From Candidatus Bathyarchaeia archaeon (lineage in GTDB: Archaea; Thermoproteota; Bathyarchaeia; 40CM-2-53-6; DTGE01), in NCBI GenBank assembly GCA_038852285.1, contig JAWCKG010000017.1, positions 1 through 41,745 on the forward strand: a DNA stretch of 41,745 nt, in the 5' to 3' direction. The notes under the pieces are model-generated. The model had not been told where the DNA came from. It did not search any database and was given only the letters and a program-made list of their open reading frames with translations. Of the stretch, positions 15,278-24,100 are shown in pieces; positions within the stretch are counted from its first letter, which is position 1; every line of letters starts with the position of its first letter. The translations under genes were made by a program, and so were the position numbers.

Positions 15278-16343
15278 CCCTCACCGTTTTGCGGTAAACC
15301 GAACTTTCAGCGGAAACCTGGTCTCTGCTATCATCCCTTAACCTGTAAACCTTCACAGGAATCGTTGTGGTGAACACCCTCTCAACCAGTCTCCGGTTAA
15401 CTCCCTGACTTCGCAGCGTTTTCTCACTCCAATCCTCCGCGATCCTCAACGCGGCTTGTAAACCATGCTTTTTAAAAACCTCGGCTAGGATGGCTAGAGG
15501 AGTGGCCTCCGGGGAGAGAACCGCGATCTCAGCTTCAAATACAGCGTAGTTGTTTCCGTTAAATGAAACCGAAAGCCCACCCGCCTCCTTGACGACCCTT
15601 AAGGCCTCAACGTCGGTTATGCTGTCGCCCACGTACATGAGCTCTGAGACGGACGTACCAGTGGATTCACATATATTCCGTATCGCGTTAACCTTCTCAG
15701 AGCCGCCTATGGGATTAACCTCCTGAATTATCTTATAGGCCTCCATTTCAGGCATTATTTTCCAGAAGATTTCGTCAAGTCTCCGGAAGGTTTGACGATC
15801 CCCCTCCGATAATTCTTGAAGGCTTTGTGCTCCTAACGGTATTTTAATCGGATTCATAGAGCATATCTCTTCGCTAAGTTTTATCAACACCTGTCTTTCA
15901 TCTTCGGGAAGCTTGTATCGGTCGAGATCCAGTTTCGTGCAATATACTTCCTTGAAAGGTATCTTCAGGAGACTGCGCACGGCTTCAACGTAGGGTTCAT
16001 AGCTTGTGCTTATCATGTACGTCGGTATCTTCAACCTTCTATGAATGTAGAGGAGTGTCTCCTCTACCTTTGGCATTAATAGGATATTGGCCGCCGAGTA
16101 CTCGATTATGCCTTTGTTGGTGGCTCCGTATGCTTTCAGGAATGGAAGTATGAGCTTTAAAGTGTCTCCAGCCTTATAGTTTTCCCGTTTTACAATGTAG
16201 GCTAATACGTCGTCGTAACTGCTTATAACGGTGAAGAATTCGCCTCCATCAACCCTTTCACCTTTAACGTAATACTTCGAAAGCTCGTAAGCGTTGTCGT
16301 TTTTCGTGACGGGGCCTTCACCATCAGTGACGTATCTCATCAT
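15252..16343 (-). CDS. EhaR-like archaeal HAD-superfamily hydrolase
   Basis: Archaeal HAD protein related to the group annotated in methanogens as energy-converting hydrogenase A subunit R, whose role is unproven. It opens with YVTDGEGPVTKND, where Asp-Gly-Glu replaces the usual DxD of phosphatases, then has GDTLKLILPFLKAYGATNKG (near residue 60), a motif II-like MISTSYEPY, and motif IV VGDSITDVEAL. ATG 16343 overlaps the purN stop as ATGA, with GAGGT eight bases upstream. The frame is open further 5', but that part lies inside purN. No other hydrogenase subunit is present here, so the Eha label should not be read as function. Its place in the operon suggests a phosphatase acting on a purine or one-carbon intermediate. 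Confidence 0.72.
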   Translation of the reverse strand: MMRYVTDGEGPVTKNDNAYELSKYYVKGERVDGGEFFTVISSYDDVLAYIVKRENYKAGDTLKLILPFLKAYGATNKGIIEYSAANILLMPKVEETLLYIHRRLKIPTYMISTSYEPYVEAVRSLLKIPFKEVYCTKLDLDRYKLPEDERQVLIKLSEEICSMNPIKIPLGAQSLQELSEGDRQTFRRLDEIFWKIMPEMEAYKIIQEVNPIGGSEKVNAIRNICESTGTSVSELMYVGDSITDVEALRVVKEAGGLSVSFNGNNYAVFEAEIAVLSPEATPLAILAEVFKKHGLQAALRIAEDWSEKTLRSQGVNRRLVERVFTTTIPVKVYRLRDDSRDQVSAESSVYRKTVRGERVGALG

Positions 16344-17200
16344 GCTTCGGACCTCAAACGCTCCTCTACCTCCCTGTTTAAGCATAATCCCCGCTTCGAC
16401 GCTTTTCCATCGACAAGTACCGTGTGAGTTCCACTGACGATTCTTATCCTTCGCTGGGACATGGCCTTCAAGGTTTCGATTATAAGCGGGGTTTCACGTT
16501 TGAACTCTTCCCATCTGATGGCTTTAAACAACGGGTTTTCCTCCCCCTCAGCGGCCCTCAACTCCTCGAAACTCTGGTGTTTCAATTTTTCATCAACCTC
16601 ACGCCATAAGCCGTCGAATTTAGGGCCTTTAAGCGGGAAGGTGCAATAAGTGGCTGGAGGCCCCTCATCCAAGGCCTCCGTTACCACGTGCATCATGCAT
16701 CCAGCCTCCGGCAGCCTTCTTTTAATGGTTTCCCAGATCACCTCCTGCCATGTTCCTTTAGGGCCCCCGGGTGGAGCGGGATGCAAGTTAATCATGACAT
16801 GCCTCCTAGTGAAGTATTCGCTGAATATGAGCATGTAACCGGCTAACATGTTTAGGTCCACGCTATAATTTTGAATCAATTTCTCAATCCTTCTATCGTA
16901 CATTTCTCTCCATTTTTCCAAGGCTTGAAACCCTACCCCACGCTTGGATTCCTCTAAACCACGCTCCCTTAAGCTCGGCATAAATTTTCTATGCGACAAA
17001 TAGATAAGTGGGGTGTTACACTTCCTCACATACGCCATGAATTCATCGCTTTCAGGGAACTCACCGGGCTCCCGGTTACAGTACACGAAGCTTATTTCAA
17101 CGTCTTCTAAAAATCCTCCTTGTATGGCTTGGTGAACCTTCGAAAATAACGTTAACGCGTCTCTGTCCCTGCCAGTGGAAAACCACCCGATCCTAAACAA
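16340..17200 (-). CDS. purN: PurN-like phosphoribosylglycinamide formyltransferase
   Basis: Transfers a formyl group from a 10-formyl-tetrahydropterin to GAR, step 3 of purine synthesis, or acts on a related amine. Seen: N-terminal FRIGWFSTGRDRDA (phosphate loop), FVYCNREPGE, LSHRKF, the formyltransferase core MINLHPAPPGGPKGTWQ with the Asn-x-His pair, and MMHVVTEALDEGP carrying the active-site Asp. It is longer (286 residues) than bacterial PurN (about 200), because of an internal helical segment and a C-terminal extension. TTG 17200 is chosen: it places FRIGWFSTG right at the N-terminus and overlaps the purD stop by eight bases, while ATG 17332 would lie 140 bases inside purD. Confidence 0.8.
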   Translation of the reverse strand: MFRIGWFSTGRDRDALTLFSKVHQAIQGGFLEDVEISFVYCNREPGEFPESDEFMAYVRKCNTPLIYLSHRKFMPSLRERGLEESKRGVGFQALEKWREMYDRRIEKLIQNYSVDLNMLAGYMLIFSEYFTRRHVMINLHPAPPGGPKGTWQEVIWETIKRRLPEAGCMMHVVTEALDEGPPATYCTFPLKGPKFDGLWREVDEKLKHQSFEELRAAEGEENPLFKAIRWEEFKRETPLIIETLKAMSQRRIRIVSGTHTVLVDGKASKRGLCLNREVEERLRSEA

Positions 17201-18602
17201 TCCTTGAACCTTTTCTAAGGTCGTTAAGATGCTGAACGCTGCGGGCGATATGCTTCTCGCTGCCGATGTCCCACCTATTCCATAGGGGGCCATCAATGCT
17301 TCTAACGCCTTCCAGAGAGACTTGTCTAGCATCCTCGATCGATTCTCCGACCCCCACGACGGCTACGGCCCTGGACTTTAAAGCGTACGTGACTCCATTC
17401 CTAACCTCCATCGATCCAGGGTAGACGAATAATCTTCCCCGGCTTTCAACGCTTAGCCTGTAGGCCTCAGTTAAATCAACCTTGCTGTCTCCGCTGTAGG
17501 TTTTTCTGTACCCGCCATACGTCATGGGAACGGCATAGATGACCACTGAGGCCTCTCTCCGATACTTGACGTGACTCAAGGATCCGTTTACCATATCGTA
17601 GCATAAATCAACTAAATCGGTTTCCATCGTGGGTAAAATGTTAATTATCTCAGGGTCTCCTGGCCTGCTGTTGATCTCCAGTATTTTCGGGGTTGAAGCG
17701 GTGTGGGTGAAAGCGATGTAGAAGGGCACGCCCAAAAGGTTTGGGTTACGTCCCCCATTTTTCAAGTGGTTTAACAGCCTATTCGCCATGTTAACCTCCT
17801 TTTCACGGTCACTGGGCGACATAAAGGGGAGACGGTCTTCAACGTTTCGGTAGGATCCCATTCCTCCAGTGTTAGGGCCGACGTCTCCGTCATAAGCCCT
17901 TTTATAATCCCTGGTGTCCGGCATGGGAGCGAGGGCGTTTCCATCACACCATGCTTGAAAGCTTGACTCCTCCCCATCCACCTTCTCCTCCACTATGACC
18001 TTCTCCGTTAACCTATCTCCGAGGAGGGATTGGAAGTGGCCTAACGCTTCGCGCATGGTGTTGAAGTGCTCCCCTCCCACACCTACGCCTTTACCGAAAC
18101 CCGGTTTATCCGGCTTTATCACTACCCGTTCAACTCCGCCCAGCTCCATGATCCATCGCTCCACATCTTTTAAGACGGCTGACTTCCCCTCTTCTTCAAG
18201 GCTGAAAACCTTGAACCTCGGATTCGCCTCCGGGATAACCTCCTCTAACAGTAGTCGTTGCTTAACCTTACTTCCCTCTAAGGCGTAGCGCTGTGAAGGA
18301 CAAATAGTGGGTATTTTAAGCCTTCCTTCAAGGACGTCCTTCACCCCTTCTATGATGGGGTTCTCTGGGCCGATAAGGGCGAAGTCAAGTTCGCCCCTCC
18401 ATTTTTCAGCGGACCTGTATATTTCCTCGACGTTAAGGTCAGGTATCACCCTGTGCTCCTTAGCGATTCGAGCGTTATGAGGGTTTTTCTGCTTATCCAC
18501 TATGAAAAGATCCACCGCGTAGTTGGTGGAGCGTTTTAGCGTGTCAGCTAAGGCGACGCCCCTGGCTCCATAGCATACGACAAGGACACGCGCCCTCTCC
18601 AT
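17193..18602 (-). CDS. purD: PurD, phosphoribosylamine-glycine ligase
   Basis: ATP-grasp ligase for step 2 of purine synthesis. N-terminal VLVVCYGARGVALADTL, then IGPENPIIEGV, ATP-grasp VVIKPDKPGFGKGVGV (near residue 160), DYKRAYDGDVGPNTGGMG (near 235), and the metal-binding EINSRPGDPE (near 310) are all present. Length 469 is slightly above the bacterial norm (about 430). ATG 18602 shares its A with the purF stop (TAATG), which implies translational coupling. Good confidence. Confidence 0.92.
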   Translation of the reverse strand: MERARVLVVCYGARGVALADTLKRSTNYAVDLFIVDKQKNPHNARIAKEHRVIPDLNVEEIYRSAEKWRGELDFALIGPENPIIEGVKDVLEGRLKIPTICPSQRYALEGSKVKQRLLLEEVIPEANPRFKVFSLEEEGKSAVLKDVERWIMELGGVERVVIKPDKPGFGKGVGVGGEHFNTMREALGHFQSLLGDRLTEKVIVEEKVDGEESSFQAWCDGNALAPMPDTRDYKRAYDGDVGPNTGGMGSYRNVEDRLPFMSPSDREKEVNMANRLLNHLKNGGRNPNLLGVPFYIAFTHTASTPKILEINSRPGDPEIINILPTMETDLVDLCYDMVNGSLSHVKYRREASVVIYAVPMTYGGYRKTYSGDSKVDLTEAYRLSVESRGRLFVYPGSMEVRNGVTYALKSRAVAVVGVGESIEDARQVSLEGVRSIDGPLWNRWDIGSEKHIARSVQHLNDLRKGSRIV

Positions 18603-20065
18603 TAACTCTTCATCTCCCTTCTAGACCTGAAAATAGGCTTATTTTTTAAACAGCTGTAGTCTCCGGTTACGCATGATGTGCATAAATCGCTGAGGGGTAG
18701 GCCGACTCCTCTACTTAGGTTTTCCCTGTCTATGTAGCCCAGCCGGTTGACTCTCAGATACTTTTTTATGAGCTCATTCGCCTCCTCTACTGTACAGTCC
18801 CTTCCAGACACCTTCGGGACTATCAACTCCTCCCTTGCGGGGAAATCTATGCCTTGATAGCATGGATACTGGATTGGCGGGAAGGTTAGGTACCATTGGA
18901 TTCTCTTAGCGCCAGCCGCCTTCAGTCTTCGAACGATCTCCCTCGAAGTTGTTCCCCGCACGATGCTGTCATCTACCACGATCACGTCTTTGCCTTCGAT
19001 GACAGGTTTAATGGGTATCATCTCCCTCACGATTGTAACCCTTTTTGAAGGCTCGATGAAGCTTCTTAAGCTTCCCTTCCTTCTGTAACGGTCTTTCATC
19101 AACCCTTCCCTATGAGGAATACCGGATTCCTCGGAGAAACCTATGGCCGCAGGCCTAGCGGTGTCAGGAATCGGTATCACAACATCGCCTCTAACCTCTT
19201 CCTCATACATTTTGGCGAGCATCCTCCCACAGTTCTCCCTCGCCTCGTAAACGTTTATTCCCTCGATGTAAGAGCTGGGGTTAGCGAAGTACGTGTACTC
19301 GAAGGGACAGTGCGCGTGTCTCTTTTCCTCGAAAATCTTTCTGCACTCACATCCTTCCCTGCTTACCTTGACGACGGAACCTGGCTCAACATCCCTGAAA
19401 CAGAGCCTCCTATCAAACCTAGCGTTGATATAATCTATTACACAGCTTTCCGAAGCAATGACGTATAGGCTTGAATCCGACTGGCTGTCCTCCCATCCTA
19501 CGCAGAGGGGCCTAAAACCCCTCCCATCCCTTACGGCGATGAGCTCTCCCTCATCAGTTACGATCGTAAAGTTATAGGCTCCATCAAGCTCTGAGCCTAA
19601 TCTTTTAAACGCCTCAAACCAGTCTCTTGTCTCACCGTATATTTGCCTTAACCTGATAGCCGCTAACTCGGTGTCCGTGGCGTGGGAGGAAGGGGTTTGA
19701 CCTGAAGATTTAATCTTTAAAGCGATTTCATGATAGTTTGGAATCGTGCCGTTATGAGCGATGGAGAAGTCCTCAACCTGTATTGGATGCGCGTTGCTTA
19801 AACTTGAAATGCCCTTAGTTGAATACCTTACATGCCCAATTCCACACGACCCCTTAAACCCACGTAGTATACGTTGAACATCTTCAGTGTATCCCTCGAG
19901 AACCATCCCCATCTTCTTATACACTCTACCAGGTACACCTATCCCCCAGGCCTCTTGGCCTCTATGCTGCTGGCTTTGCAATCCACTCACAAGCATCCTC
20001 ACTAGTTGAAGGTCTTCAAACGAGTAGATTCCCATCACACCGCATGATTCTTTAAGGGTCAACAT
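18602..20065 (-). CDS. purF: PurF, amidophosphoribosyltransferase
   Basis: Commits PRPP to purine synthesis. A seven-residue propeptide precedes Cys8 (KESCGVMGIYS), the N-terminal nucleophile of the glutaminase domain; HRGQEAWGIG and HVRYSTKG follow. The PRPP-binding loop DVIVVDDSIVRGTTS is intact near residue 360. Cysteines in HCPFEY, RDCTVE and the C-terminal DLCTSCVTGDYSCL match the four ligands of the iron-sulfur cluster in Bacillus-type enzymes, so an oxygen-sensitive clustered form is likely. First gene of the operon. A TATA-like GATAAATAAT (20091-20100) lies about 30 bases before ATG 20065, implying a nearly leaderless mRNA. Confidence 0.93.
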   Translation of the reverse strand: MLTLKESCGVMGIYSFEDLQLVRMLVSGLQSQQHRGQEAWGIGVPGRVYKKMGMVLEGYTEDVQRILRGFKGSCGIGHVRYSTKGISSLSNAHPIQVEDFSIAHNGTIPNYHEIALKIKSSGQTPSSHATDTELAAIRLRQIYGETRDWFEAFKRLGSELDGAYNFTIVTDEGELIAVRDGRGFRPLCVGWEDSQSDSSLYVIASESCVIDYINARFDRRLCFRDVEPGSVVKVSREGCECRKIFEEKRHAHCPFEYTYFANPSSYIEGINVYEARENCGRMLAKMYEEEVRGDVVIPIPDTARPAAIGFSEESGIPHREGLMKDRYRRKGSLRSFIEPSKRVTIVREMIPIKPVIEGKDVIVVDDSIVRGTTSREIVRRLKAAGAKRIQWYLTFPPIQYPCYQGIDFPAREELIVPKVSGRDCTVEEANELIKKYLRVNRLGYIDRENLSRGVGLPLSDLCTSCVTGDYSCLKNKPIFRSRREMKS

Positions 20066-20260
20066 GGACGGTGAAATCTAACGCTGAGACATTATTTATC
20101 CTTTATCGGCGATCAAGCCCAGATGCTTGCGCATTCAACCACTGAATCATTTAACCATACATACCAACGGGTTGAAAACCATTTGAGAGGCCTCCTTATC
20201 GTTAAAGTTTGGGTGAGTGGAGGTTCGAGAGGGTCTTTAAGCCCTTTCGCATGGCCTTCT

Positions 20261-20623
20261 TTAGTAGAAGCGGTGAAGCAGGTCTAAGTAGATCATGAAG
20301 GTAAACGGCCCTACTCCGGCTATCGTTGAAATTATGTTTATAAAGCCTGGTGGAAAGCCCCGTCGAATCAAAATAAACCTCAGGTTCACGGCGATGTGGA
20401 AGCTGAAAGCGGCCATTAAAGGTAAGGGGATGGATGTATGTAGAATCACGCCGTAATGCCAGCTGATGAAGCCCCTTGTGATCATGTACCCGCTAATCAT
20501 TTCAGCTAAGAATAACGTTAACAGCAGCCAAGCTACGATTTCATCAATCTTTTTCAAAACAAGGTTTAGATTCAACACCATCCTCCACCAATTTCTATAA
20601 GGATCAAGCAAATTTATCTTCAT
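20261..20623 (-). CDS. Small membrane protein with conserved-looking histidines
   Basis: A 120-residue protein with three or four membrane helices (about residues 30-50, 60-80 and 92-115). Histidines at WHYG, ILHTS and FSFHIAV occur at helix ends, a pattern seen in small b-type cytochromes and related DUF4405-like proteins, so heme binding is possible but unproven. The ATG at 20623 is isolated, and no neighbour is clearly a partner. No confident family assignment. Confidence 0.55.
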   Translation of the reverse strand: MKINLLDPYRNWWRMVLNLNLVLKKIDEIVAWLLLTLFLAEMISGYMITRGFISWHYGVILHTSIPLPLMAAFSFHIAVNLRFILIRRGFPPGFINIISTIAGVGPFTFMIYLDLLHRFY

Positions 20624-20701
20624 TCAAAAATGCTTGAGGTCCAGAGGACCATTCGTCTCCTTTAGCCTTATAACTCGGTTAATCGCCTTAATTCAGGTCA
20701 A

Positions 20702-21391
20702 TTGGAGGGGTTAAACATATTTCCCTTGAAGGACGATAATCCATCCTGCATCTTCCCAGCGGTGAACTGGGCTATAATAACCTCCTGTTTCATCATATTC
20801 ATCATTCAGGTTTCCAGCGGACTCGGCTTTAAACAGATGGTTGAAACATACGGTTTAAACCCATACAAGGTGGTTCATGGAGGAGCATATTACACCTTCT
20901 TCACCTCCATGTTCTTACATGGAGGATTGATCCATTTAGCGGGTAACATGCTTTACCTCTACATTTTCGGCGACAACATCGAGGACATGTGTGGACATGG
21001 CTTATACCTCCTTTTCTACCTTACATGCGGGATAATCGCCTCAGCAACCTATCTATTTACCAGCTGGAACCTCGATCTTCCAGCCATCGGGGCCTCAGGC
21101 GCTATTTCAGGCATATTAGGGGGGTATGTGAGACGGTTCCCCAAGGCGAGAATACTCACCGCCATACCCTACATCTTCATAATCAGAGTTGTATGGGCAC
21201 CTGCGTATCTGATTATCGGAATTTGGTTCCTATACCAGTTTATTCTAGCCTTCATAGCTCCGGAAACTGGAGTCGCGTACTGGGCTCACATCGGTGGGTT
21301 CATCGCCGGCCTCATACTCGCCGACGCGTTTACGCGACGCAAACATCTCCACCCGTTACATGCGTATAAAATATATAGAATACCTAGTTAA
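20702..21391 (+). CDS. Rhomboid-family intramembrane serine protease
   Basis: Cleaves membrane proteins within or next to the bilayer. Six helices are visible. The catalytic Ser132 is in GASGAISG, the catalytic His196 in WAHIGGF, and the oxyanion-side His78/Asn82 in HLAGN. The short cytoplasmic tail is basic. Length 229 is typical. The start is uncertain: TTG 20702 lies about 30 bases from a TATA-like CTTATAAC (20667-20674) and would be leaderless, whereas GGAGGGG at 20704-20710 could serve a later start, but only ATA or TTG 20726 follow in frame. Substrate unknown. Confidence 0.88.
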   Translation: MEGLNIFPLKDDNPSCIFPAVNWAIITSCFIIFIIQVSSGLGFKQMVETYGLNPYKVVHGGAYYTFFTSMFLHGGLIHLAGNMLYLYIFGDNIEDMCGHGLYLLFYLTCGIIASATYLFTSWNLDLPAIGASGAISGILGGYVRRFPKARILTAIPYIFIIRVVWAPAYLIIGIWFLYQFILAFIAPETGVAYWAHIGGFIAGLILADAFTRRKHLHPLHAYKIYRIPS

Positions 21392-21678
21392 CGGAAAACT
21401 TATTGTCAAAATGTGATTCACACTTACCTTGCTAGCAAGCACAGTGGGATACGGGAAATCCATCTGACGAGGGTTAAGGCTTTTCAAAAAGCTACTACAC
21501 TTAGGTCAACGAGGTAATCGAACATTACTTTTACTGAATACGATTATCTAGGAGATGAAAACTGTTGAAGAGATGGCTCTTTTAAACAAGTTTATTAACA
21601 ACTTTAAACTGCAACCGAAACGCTAAACTTCTTTCTATTTATCAAACTTGGTCCAAACTCCTCTAACTTCTCTTTCTC
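21392..21678. other. Convergent intergenic gap
   Basis: About 290 bases between the rhomboid gene and the propeller/KaiC-like gene, which converge. No gene or obvious hairpin terminator was seen. Confidence 0.35.
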
Positions 21679-23607
21679 TCATATGTGGAGGGTTTCTTTA
21701 GAGTAGCTTAGGCCGTACAGCCTTGACACGGACAGCTTTCTCCGAACCTTGCCTTTCACCTTCTCCTCGGTGATGTCGACTTGGCCGTCGAAGAGGCTTA
21801 GAACGGCGTGTAAGTCTTCTCGATGATGCATTTTCGGGTTCACAGTCGCCAGAATCATTCCACCCATTTTCTTCAGTCTGGGTAAAAACTCTAGGAGCCA
21901 CTTCCTCGTCGTAGGGCCTTTATGCTGTATGAGGATGTCATCGAGGATGTCGAGGCAAATCCTTGAAGGAGTCAACCTTCCTTCATAGATCTTTTCCATC
22001 AGCGTTATTAGGCTGATGTTCAGTTCGGTAAGATTTTCCACGTTCCTTATCTTTTCAACGTTCGCTGATTCAGGTGAAATTTCCTCCGCTTGAGGATTGC
22101 AGATTATCACGTAAAGATTTGGAGAGTCTAGGAACCATAAAATTTTATCTGGTGTGCTTGACACGTACACGGTCAGCCCCTCATCTAAACCCACCTTGAT
22201 AAAGCCTTTGACAACCTCATCCTTTTGATCGCATGGAGGTGAAGAGAGCGCGATCGAATAGCCTCTTGGCACTTCTCCTCCCAATAGTGCGTCTAAGGCC
22301 CCAAAACCAAACGAGAACTTTGAACCACGTTTAGGCTCAGGGGCTTTCCTCCTTTTTTTAACATAAATGATGTAGGTGGCCGACATGGCTAAGGCGACGA
22401 GGATGAGCAAAATGACTTCAACTCGCATCCTTGCTTTATTTGTGATTTCGGGCGTCGAGGATAGCGACGTTTCTTCGGTTTCTTCGACTGTTACGATGAG
22501 CGGGAGAGTCGTCAGCGGGGTTGTGGGCCAAAACATGTAAACGTATCCATCTTCGTCGCCCGCCACCACTGAGAACCCATCCTTAGATATTTCGAGATCC
22601 ATTATCTCTGCGTTAACGGGAAGATGCCATAAGAAGCTGTTATTCTTAAAGGCCCTGTTGAAGAGGTAGATTCCTTTCTCAGATCCTGAAGCTATGAGGC
22701 CGCCGTTCCCTGAGATGGACACGACGGTTAATTGACCACCTGTTGGGTAGGACCATACATAGCTGTTACCGGTGTAGTTTTTGTCGAATAGGTAGGTTCT
22801 CCCGGAGGAATCTCCGGCTGCGACGTATCCTCCGTCTGATGATATGTCTAGGGAGGTTACCTTAGAAGTAACTTTATGCCTCCATGTATAACCTTCGACG
22901 TTCCTAAACCTGTCTTGAAAGTAGACGTAACCGTCTAAGCTTCCGGCCGCGACACAGGATCCATCCCTTGAGATCGAAACAGAAACGATGGGAGCCCCCG
23001 CTCTGAATCTGGATATGAAAGTATTTCGGGTGTACTCACGGTCAAAAACGTAGACGTATCCATCGTCGCTTCCGGCTACAGCGAATCCACCTTCTACTGA
23101 CAGCTTAACGGCTCCAACCTTCCCTTCTGTCTTATGGGACCATAGGGGGCTGGGCTGATCCTTTTCGAAGAAGTACAGTCGTTGATCAAAGCATCCCACG
23201 ACCACGCATTCCCCATCCCCTGAAATGGATGTGCTAAGAACCGACGTGCCTAGCGAATACTTCCACAAATACGAGTTACCGGTAAGGTTCCTGTCAAAGA
23301 AATATAGTATTCCATTGCTTCCCCCAGCAACCACGTACGAACCATCTTCCGAGATTGAGACATCGTTTATTCTGCTCCAAACAGCGTATTTCCATAACTT
23401 ATCTCCTCTCAGCCTATCTAGAAGATATATGAAGCCATCTTTACTACCCACAGCCACGTACAGTCCATTCGATGAAATGGCCACCGAGGTAACTGAGCCA
23501 GTTGCAGTGTACCTCCACACTAATGGCTGAGCCCTTAACTGACCGTCTAAGCAAACCAGCGTGAAAGAGGTGGACAACACTAAAAAGATTACGAGCAGCC
23601 GCCTCAT
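21679..23607 (-). CDS. Receptor-like protein: outer beta-propeller, membrane helix, inner degenerate KaiC-like domain
   Basis: Signal peptide (RRLLVIFLVLSTSF), then seven or eight WD40/PQQ-like blades of about 45 residues with a repeated SISxDGxxVxAGxxDGxxYxFD pattern (about residues 30-370). A threonine-rich linker, one membrane helix (VEVILLILVALAMSATYIIY) and a basic KKRRK stop follow, then a cytoplasmic domain of about 210 residues. That domain starts FGFGALDALLGGEVPRGYSI as in KaiC/RecA-like proteins. The Walker A that should follow (GPPGSGKT) is SSPPCDQKDE, with no GKT, so ATP hydrolysis is improbable. The Walker B-like strand reads ICLDIL. ATG 23607 has GGGGTG just upstream; the open frame runs further 5' but would place the signal peptide inside the protein. 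Function unknown; sensing and signalling are inferred from architecture. Confidence 0.75.
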   Translation of the reverse strand: MRRLLVIFLVLSTSFTLVCLDGQLRAQPLVWRYTATGSVTSVAISSNGLYVAVGSKDGFIYLLDRLRGDKLWKYAVWSRINDVSISEDGSYVVAGGSNGILYFFDRNLTGNSYLWKYSLGTSVLSTSISGDGECVVVGCFDQRLYFFEKDQPSPLWSHKTEGKVGAVKLSVEGGFAVAGSDDGYVYVFDREYTRNTFISRFRAGAPIVSVSISRDGSCVAAGSLDGYVYFQDRFRNVEGYTWRHKVTSKVTSLDISSDGGYVAAGDSSGRTYLFDKNYTGNSYVWSYPTGGQLTVVSISGNGGLIASGSEKGIYLFNRAFKNNSFLWHLPVNAEIMDLEISKDGFSVVAGDEDGYVYMFWPTTPLTTLPLIVTVEETEETSLSSTPEITNKARMRVEVILLILVALAMSATYIIYVKKRRKAPEPKRGSKFSFGFGALDALLGGEVPRGYSIALSSPPCDQKDEVVKGFIKVGLDEGLTVYVSSTPDKILWFLDSPNLYVIICNPQAEEISPESANVEKIRNVENLTELNISLITLMEKIYEGRLTPSRICLDILDDILIQHKGPTTRKWLLEFLPRLKKMGGMILATVNPKMHHREDLHAVLSLFDGQVDITEEKVKGKVRRKLSVSRLYGLSYSKETLHI

Positions 23608-23738
23608 ACACCCCACTCTAAATATCTTTATCCAAAACTTTCCCTTACAAGAGCCGCGACACAACTATCTCATGAATACGAATTATAATCAAATTAATTA
23701 ATGTTACATCGAGTAATAGGTCCTTAGTGAATGTAAAA

Positions 23739-23757
23739 GTTCACGGACTCCGTGAAC
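23739..23757. promoter_or_regulatory. Inverted repeat GTTCACGG-ACT-CCGTGAAC
   Basis: A perfect 8-base inverted repeat around a three-base centre, about 130 bases upstream of the receptor-like gene and 340 upstream of iorA. It could be an operator or an RNA hairpin; no T-run follows. Confidence 0.35.
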
Positions 23758-23827
23758 TAATAAGGATCAAGGAACTTAGCTAATCAGAAGTAGTCGTTAG
23801 GGCTCCCTCTGACGGTTTCCTTGGAGC

Positions 23828-23902
23828 TTAACCAGCTTTTTCGAGGAGAGGCTTAATCTCGCTTACAGGAAGCGTAGTAACCGGTCGGCGTTCACACTCC
23901 AC
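23828..23902 (-). other. Short coding-like frame with CxxC, status uncertain
   Basis: On the minus strand a frame ends at TAA 23828 with a protein-like sequence: FKYRETETPVACVECERR, then a segment ending PLLEKAG. The only usual start in frame is GTG 23902 (24 residues), which would cut before the first Cys of CVEC. The frame is open back to about 23978 but without ATG, GTG or TTG. It may be a small zinc-binding protein with an unusual start, a decayed gene, or chance. Confidence 0.25.
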
Positions 23903-24034
23903 GCAAGCAACGGGCGTCTCAGTTTCACGATACTTAAAGAGGATTAGCCTTAACCGACAAGCCCCGATCAGTAAGGGAAGGTTTTAAAACGTAGAAGGAT
24001 GGATAGGGGTCCAACGTTTTTAAACACACAGCGA

Positions 24035-24052
24035 TTTAACATTTATGTTAAA
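24035..24052 (+). promoter_or_regulatory. Palindromic operator candidate ahead of iorA
   Basis: TTTAACATTTATGTTAAA is a perfect inverted repeat of two 8-base arms around TT, 49 bases before the iorA start and just downstream of a TATA-like TTTTTAAAC (24017-24025). AT-rich dyads of this kind are typical targets of Lrp/AsnC-type regulators, which control amino-acid genes in archaea. The half-site TTTAACAT recurs twice before the ECF S-component gene near 35.5 kb. Confidence 0.45.
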
Positions 24053-24100
24053 CATACGTGGAGATTGGGAGTTTATCTAAGGTTATAGGAAGATGATGAG

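Larger units (their letters stand above)
23608..24100. other. Divergent promoter region between the receptor-like gene and iorA
   Basis: Holds an 8-base inverted repeat with a three-base spacer (23739-23757), an 18-base palindrome (24035-24052) ahead of iorA, and on the minus strand a stop-bounded frame of about 50 codons without a good start (23828-23978). See the separate entries. Confidence 0.4.

Noticed and set aside
15252-16343. Hydrogenase (Eha) operon
   Set aside because: Only an EhaR-like HAD protein is present; no hydrogenase subunit or maturation gene is near it.
16344-16385. 5' extension of the EhaR-like gene
   Set aside because: It overlaps purN coding sequence, while ATG 16343 has a proper ATGA overlap and a GAGGT site.
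17201-17332. 5' extension of purN to ATG 17332
   Set aside because: It lies wholly inside the 3' end of purD. TTG 17200 places the conserved phosphate-loop text at the N-terminus.
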